Shown piece after piece: positions 59,790 through 64,000 of a DNA stretch of 64,000 nucleotides (its first letter is position 1; every line of letters begins with the position of its first letter). Below the pieces are notes generated by a model. It ran no database searches. It was not told the DNA's origin and worked only from the letters and a program-made list of their open reading frames with translations. A program made the translations under genes and the position numbers. This stretch comes from Maratus speciosus (Eukaryota > Arthropoda > Arachnida > Araneae > Salticidae): NCBI GenBank assembly GCA_963932465.1, contig OZ010798.1:18336981-18400980 (forward strand), written 5' to 3'.

Positions 59790-60578
59790 CAATAGACTCC
59801 CTTAAATCCGCGACCCTAAAATCCACGAATGCCTAAAATCCGCGTATTATTTTCAGATGTAAACAATGAAATTTACAGTTAAGTAACAGGAACAAAATTC
59901 AAGATGGCGCCGAAATCAGCGACTACTGCAGTGTTTTTTTTTACTAAATTTTTTGTTAATCATTCTCTTTTGGCTATTACAGCTGATTTATTACTAAATA
60001 AATTTACATTACTTTTGATTTTGATATAAATTAGCTTATCTATATATCAAAAATTCCAGGGTTCGAAATGGAAAAATCTGCGAACCGAAACACTATTTTA
60101 AAATTATTGTTCGCAGATTTTTTTTAAAATTATAGACAAATTTATTTCTAAACATACAAAGCAGTATAAGAAAAACATTCAAGACTCTAAATAACAATGA
60201 AAAAAGTTACAGTGAGCACAATAAGCTATATATACTGATAATAGCATTAACACTGTTCTCCTTGCTACCACTAGATGGCAGCATACGACTTTTGGAATCG
60301 AATTGAATCGATTTCGTAATAATTTAATATTTTTCTAAATTTTTATTTTACATAATTATTTTAATAATTACTTACTTTTAAACTAATAAATTATTTTAAT
60401 ATTTTACTTATTTTAATATTTCACTTTAATGTAAGCATTCATTATAATTTCCCTTGCTCAACTACTAATCAAATTAATGTTTCAAAAATGTAAACAAATC
60501 AATGACCAGAAATCTGCAAAATTCTAAAATCCGCACAATCTCTGGTCCCAAGCTGTGCGGATTTGAGGGAGTCTACTC
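59790..60578. mobile_element. Tigger-like MITE, subfamily X, inverted, nested
   Basis: Starts CAATAGACTCCCTTAAATCC and ends GGGAGTCTACTC, flanked by TA. It is the inverse of the 61237-62009 copy along its length. Confidence 0.82.
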
Positions 60579-61236
60579 TATTATCGAGAATTATATATTA
60601 AAATATCTACCGAATGATATAAAATGAAAAAATTCTCTAATTTTGTCCTATGAACTAAAAGTTTCATTGTCTACATCTGTGATGATATGCACATTTTAGG
60701 CGTTTGTGGATTTTAGGGTTGCAGATTTCAGGGAGTCTACTGTATTACATTTATAATACTTTATACATTTTATTCACAAATGCAATTTCTTAAAAATATC
60801 TGTTTGTTTATAGTTTAATGTAATAATTCTGCATTTAAATACATAAACTATTAATATTCTTATGTCCGAAGTCATCTAAATGAATCAAATTTTATATTTG
60901 ATATGTTGCTAACCTATAAGTGAACACCATCATTAAAATAACCGTATTCTTTAGTGATTTTTTTAATTAAAATTCATTAATTTTCCTATCTCAAAATTTT
61001 AAAATGGCAACTTCCTTCCATTTGTATAATTCGGCAAATATTTTGGCGATTTGTATAATCTGTCGAAATTGGTTGACGGGATAATCAAGTAGTGCCTACT
61101 GTTTCGGGGGCAGAAAGTTCGAGACGGGCACCGCGGATTTTCTTTTCTCTTTTGCAGATTCTTTTTCCATCGAGCCTTTATTTCTCTGTATTATGTTTAG
61201 CTTTTTATTATTTAATACAAAAACTTAAGATTATTA

Positions 61237-62009
61237 CAGTAGACTCCCTCAAATCCGCACAGCTTGGGACCAGAGGATGTGCGGATTTTAGAATTTTGCG
61301 GATTTCTGGTCATTGATTTGTTTACATTTTTGAAACATTAATTTGATTGGTAGTTAAGCAAGGGAAATTATAATGAATGCTTACAATAAAGTGAAACATT
61401 AAAATAAGTAAAATATTAAAATAATTTATTAGTTTAAAAGTAAGTAATTATTAAAATAATTATGTAAAATAAAAATATTGCGAACGAAATCGATTCAATT
61501 CGATTCCAAAAGTCCTATGCTGCCATCTAGTGATAGCAAGGAGAACAGTGTTAATGCTATTATCAGTATATATAGCTTATTGCGCTCACTGTAACCTTTT
61601 CCATTGTTATTTAGATTCCTGAATGCTTTTCTTATACTGCTTTGTATGTTTAGAAAAAATTTGCCTATAATTAAAAAAAAAAATTCCGCGAACAATAATT
61701 TTAAAATAGCGTTTCGGTTCGTGGATTTTTCCATTTCGTAACCTAGGATTTTTGATATAGATATGCTAATTTATATCAAAATCAAAAGTAATGTAAATTT
61801 ATTTAGTAATAAATCAGCTGTAATAGCCAAAAGAGAATGATTAACAAAAAATTTAGTAAAAAAAACATTGCGGTAGTTGCCGATTTCGGCGCCATCTTGA
61901 ATTTTGTTCCTGCAACTTAACTGTAAATTTCATTGTTTACATCTGAAAAAAATACGCGGATTTTAGGCGTTCGCAGATTTTAGGGTCGCGGATTTAAGGG
62001 AGTCTACTG
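61237..62009. mobile_element. Tigger-like MITE, subfamily X
   Basis: Starts CAGTAGACTCCCTCAAATCC and ends AAGGGAGTCTACTG, flanked by TA. The homologous block near 51570 lacks it, giving an approximate empty site. Confidence 0.85.
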
Positions 62010-62374
62010 TATTAATAAAAATGAATAAAATGCATAAAGACTTACAGGTAACTGATTGTTTGATTAATTAATGCTTCAATTGAAAAATATTTTACCTCCA
62101 GATTATTTTCTACCTCTGAAATATCTGTCTCAGACACTTGAAGAATTTTCTGCTACTGGACCCACTGTAAAGTACCAGAAGTAAGTCCCCTCTCCCATAT
62201 AGGAGAATTTTTCTTTTTTAGAAAAAGTATCAATTGTTAGCCCTCCCACTCAAGTTTCATTTCCTAACACTTTCAAACATTCTGTTTTCAGGAAATTCCT
62301 AAAGATTTTTGTTTCCATATCTCTGAAATAAATCTATCTTATGCAATTTATATTTATCTAATCGCTTTACATAT

Positions 62375-63353
62375 ACAGTAGACTCCCTCAAATCCGTGCA
62401 GCTTGGGACCAGAGGTTGTGCAGATTTTAGAATTTTGTGGATTTCTGGTCATTGATTTGTTTACATTTTTGAAACATTAATTTGATTGGCAGTTAAGCTA
62501 GGGAAATTATAATGAATGCTTACAATAAAGGGAAACATTAAAATAAGTAAAATATTAAAGTAATTTATTAGTTTAAAAGTAATTATTAAAATAATTATGT
62601 AAAATAAAAATTTAGAAAAGTATTAAATTATTACCGATGAAAATGATTCCAAAAGTCCTATGCTGCCATTTAGTGGTAAAGCGATCATAAGATCGTTACG
62701 TCATTATTCGTTCTTAGCACTACGTGGACTGCCGAGAAAAAGGTAAGTAAGTTACATATTTAAATAAATAAAGATGAATAAAAGTAAACTATTAATGTAA
62801 CTGTAGTTAAATATAATATGTATAAAGTAAACAAAAGACCGATATTTCAAACTAGTGATAACATAAGAAATAGAGAAAGAAGCAAGGAGAACAGTGTTAA
62901 TGTTATTATCAGTATATATAGCTTATTGAGCTCTCTGTAACTTTTTTCATTGTTATTTAGAGTCTTGAATGCTTTTCTTATACTGCTTTACGTGTTTAAA
63001 AATAAATTTGTCTATAATTTAAAAAAAAATTCTGCGAACAATAATTTTAAAATAGCGTTCCGGTTTGTGGATTTTTCCATTTCGAACCCTGGAATTTTTT
63101 ATACAGATATGCTAATTTATATCAAAATCAAAAGTAATGTAAATTTATTTAGTAATAAATCAGCTGTAATAGCCAAAAGAGAATGATTAACAAAAATTTA
63201 GTAGAAAAAACATTGCGGTAGCCGCTGATTTCGACACCATCTTTAATTTTTTTCCTGCACCTTAACTGTAAATTTCATTGTTTACATCTGAAAAAATACG
63301 TGGATTTTGGGCGTTCGTGGATTTTAGGGTTGCGGATTTAAGGGAGTCTACTG
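62375..63353. mobile_element. Tigger-like MITE, subfamily X, long variant
   Basis: Starts CAGTAGACTCCCTCAAATCC and ends AAGGGAGTCTACTG. It has about 190 extra bases in the middle (about 62690-62880), absent from 61237-62009, containing GAGAAAAAGGTAAGTAAG. The extra block may be ancestral sequence lost in other copies or an insertion. Confidence 0.8.
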
Positions 63354-63390
63354 TATTTATATCAGAATGACACATGTTCTGTATATTATA

Positions 63391-64000
63391 CAGTAGACTC
63401 CCTCAAATCCGCACAGCATGGGACCAGAGGTTGTGCGGATTTTAGAATTTTGCAGATTTCTGGTCATTGATTTGTTTACATTTTTTAATCATTAATTCGA
63501 TTGGTAGTTAAGCAATGGAAATTATAATGAATGCTTACAATAAAGTGAAACATTAAAATAAGTAAAATATAAAAATAATTTATTAGTTTAAACATAATTA
63601 TTAAAATAATTATGTAAAATAAAAATGTAGAAAAATATTAAATTATTAGCAATGAAATCGATTCAATTCGATTCCAAAAGTCCTATGCTGCCATCCAGTG
63701 GTAAAGCGATCGTATGATCGATAGGTCATTATTCATTCATAGCTCTTTTAACTTTAGTAACTTTTTCACTGTTATTTAGAGTCTTGAATGCTTTTCTTAT
63801 ACTGCTTTGTATGTTTAGAAATAAATTTGTCTATAATTAAAAAAAAAATCCGCAAACAATAATTTGAAAATAGCATTCTGGTTCGTGGATTTTTCCATTT
63901 CGAACCCTGGAATTTTTGATATAGATATGCTAATTTATATCAAAATCAAAAGTAATGTAAATTTATTTAGTAATAAATCAGCTGTAATAGCCAAAAGAGA
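63391..64000. mobile_element. Tigger-like MITE, subfamily X, truncated by the window edge
   Basis: Starts CAGTAGACTCCCTCAAATCC after TA and runs off the end of the window still within homology to 62375-63353. Confidence 0.82.

Larger units (their letters stand above)
58527..60742. mobile_element. Tigger-like MITE, subfamily Y, split by two insertions
   Basis: Starts CAGTTGACTTCCTCAAATCC and ends CAGGGAGTCTACTG before TA. It is interrupted at 58759-59485 by a TIR element with 8-bp TSD and at 59790-60578 by an inverted subfamily X copy. The pieces align in order with 19822-20517. Confidence 0.78.
56154..61096. mobile_element. TIR element with CTACTTGATTATCC ends (copy 2), expanded by insertions
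   Basis: Left ACTACTTATTATCCCATCAA and right (inverted) CACTACTTGATTATCCCGTC. The subterminal regions match copy 1 in inverted orientation. Its extra length is explained mainly by a Helitron-like insertion (56209-57389), the 57442-57920 segment and a stack of Tigger-like MITEs (58527-60742). Confidence 0.6.

Noticed and set aside
62950..63186. 78-codon frame similar to part of the 114-codon frame at 55419-55763
   Set aside because: Both lie in copies of the same MITE. The copies at 61237-62009 and 63391-64000 break the frame, so similarity reflects shared transposon DNA, not a conserved protein.

Overview
This is AT-rich nuclear DNA from an animal, most likely an arthropod and perhaps a chelicerate (low confidence, based only on the style of the Ty3/Gypsy Gag and Pol proteins). 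There is no convincing host protein-coding gene. Almost everything I can name is transposable-element DNA, much of it nested, and many insertion boundaries can be read to the base from target-site duplications (TSDs).

Layout. Bases 1-267 and 6063 onward are the two halves of one locus split by a 5.8-kb hAT-type insertion (TSD GATCAGCT). That insertion carries a tandem array of about 326-bp units (893-2330) and a TTAA-flanked, piggyBac-like MITE. At 7794-18511 lies a Tigger/pogo element whose transposase pseudogene is cut in two by a 9.1-kb hAT-type insertion (TSD CTGTTGAC). That insertion holds further repeats, including another hAT-type element (13783-17177) and two opposed arrays of about 150-bp monomers.

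The core is 21305-36625. A Tigger-like MITE was hit by a full-length Ty3/Gypsy retrotransposon with 900/890-bp LTRs (21398-34714, TSD GGCAC). A second, smaller Ty3/Gypsy element with 275/276-bp LTRs (24652-29386, TSD AGGTT) later inserted into the pol gene of the first. Both LTR pairs are nearly identical, so both insertions are recent. The outer element keeps gag, protease/RT/RNase H and integrase in one frame, separated by a TGA and a TAA. The inner element has overlapping gag and pol joined by a textbook -1 slippery heptamer.

The flanks 20562-38345 and 38346-43892 form an old tandem segmental duplication whose two units collected different insertions. From 43.3 to 64 kb there are hAT MITEs with clean 8-bp TSDs, a pogo-like element with motif-rich ends, a 334-bp inverted-repeat insertion with a 15-bp TSD, a probable non-autonomous Helitron whose empty site is visible in a paralogous repeat, and a dense cluster of one Tigger-like MITE family (about 13 full or partial copies across the window).

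The only complete-looking proteins are those of the two LTR retrotransposons. Gag proteins would form the particle, protease would mature it, RT/RNase H would make cDNA and integrase would insert it. The MITEs and hAT-type elements have no transposase here and would depend on enzymes supplied from elsewhere.
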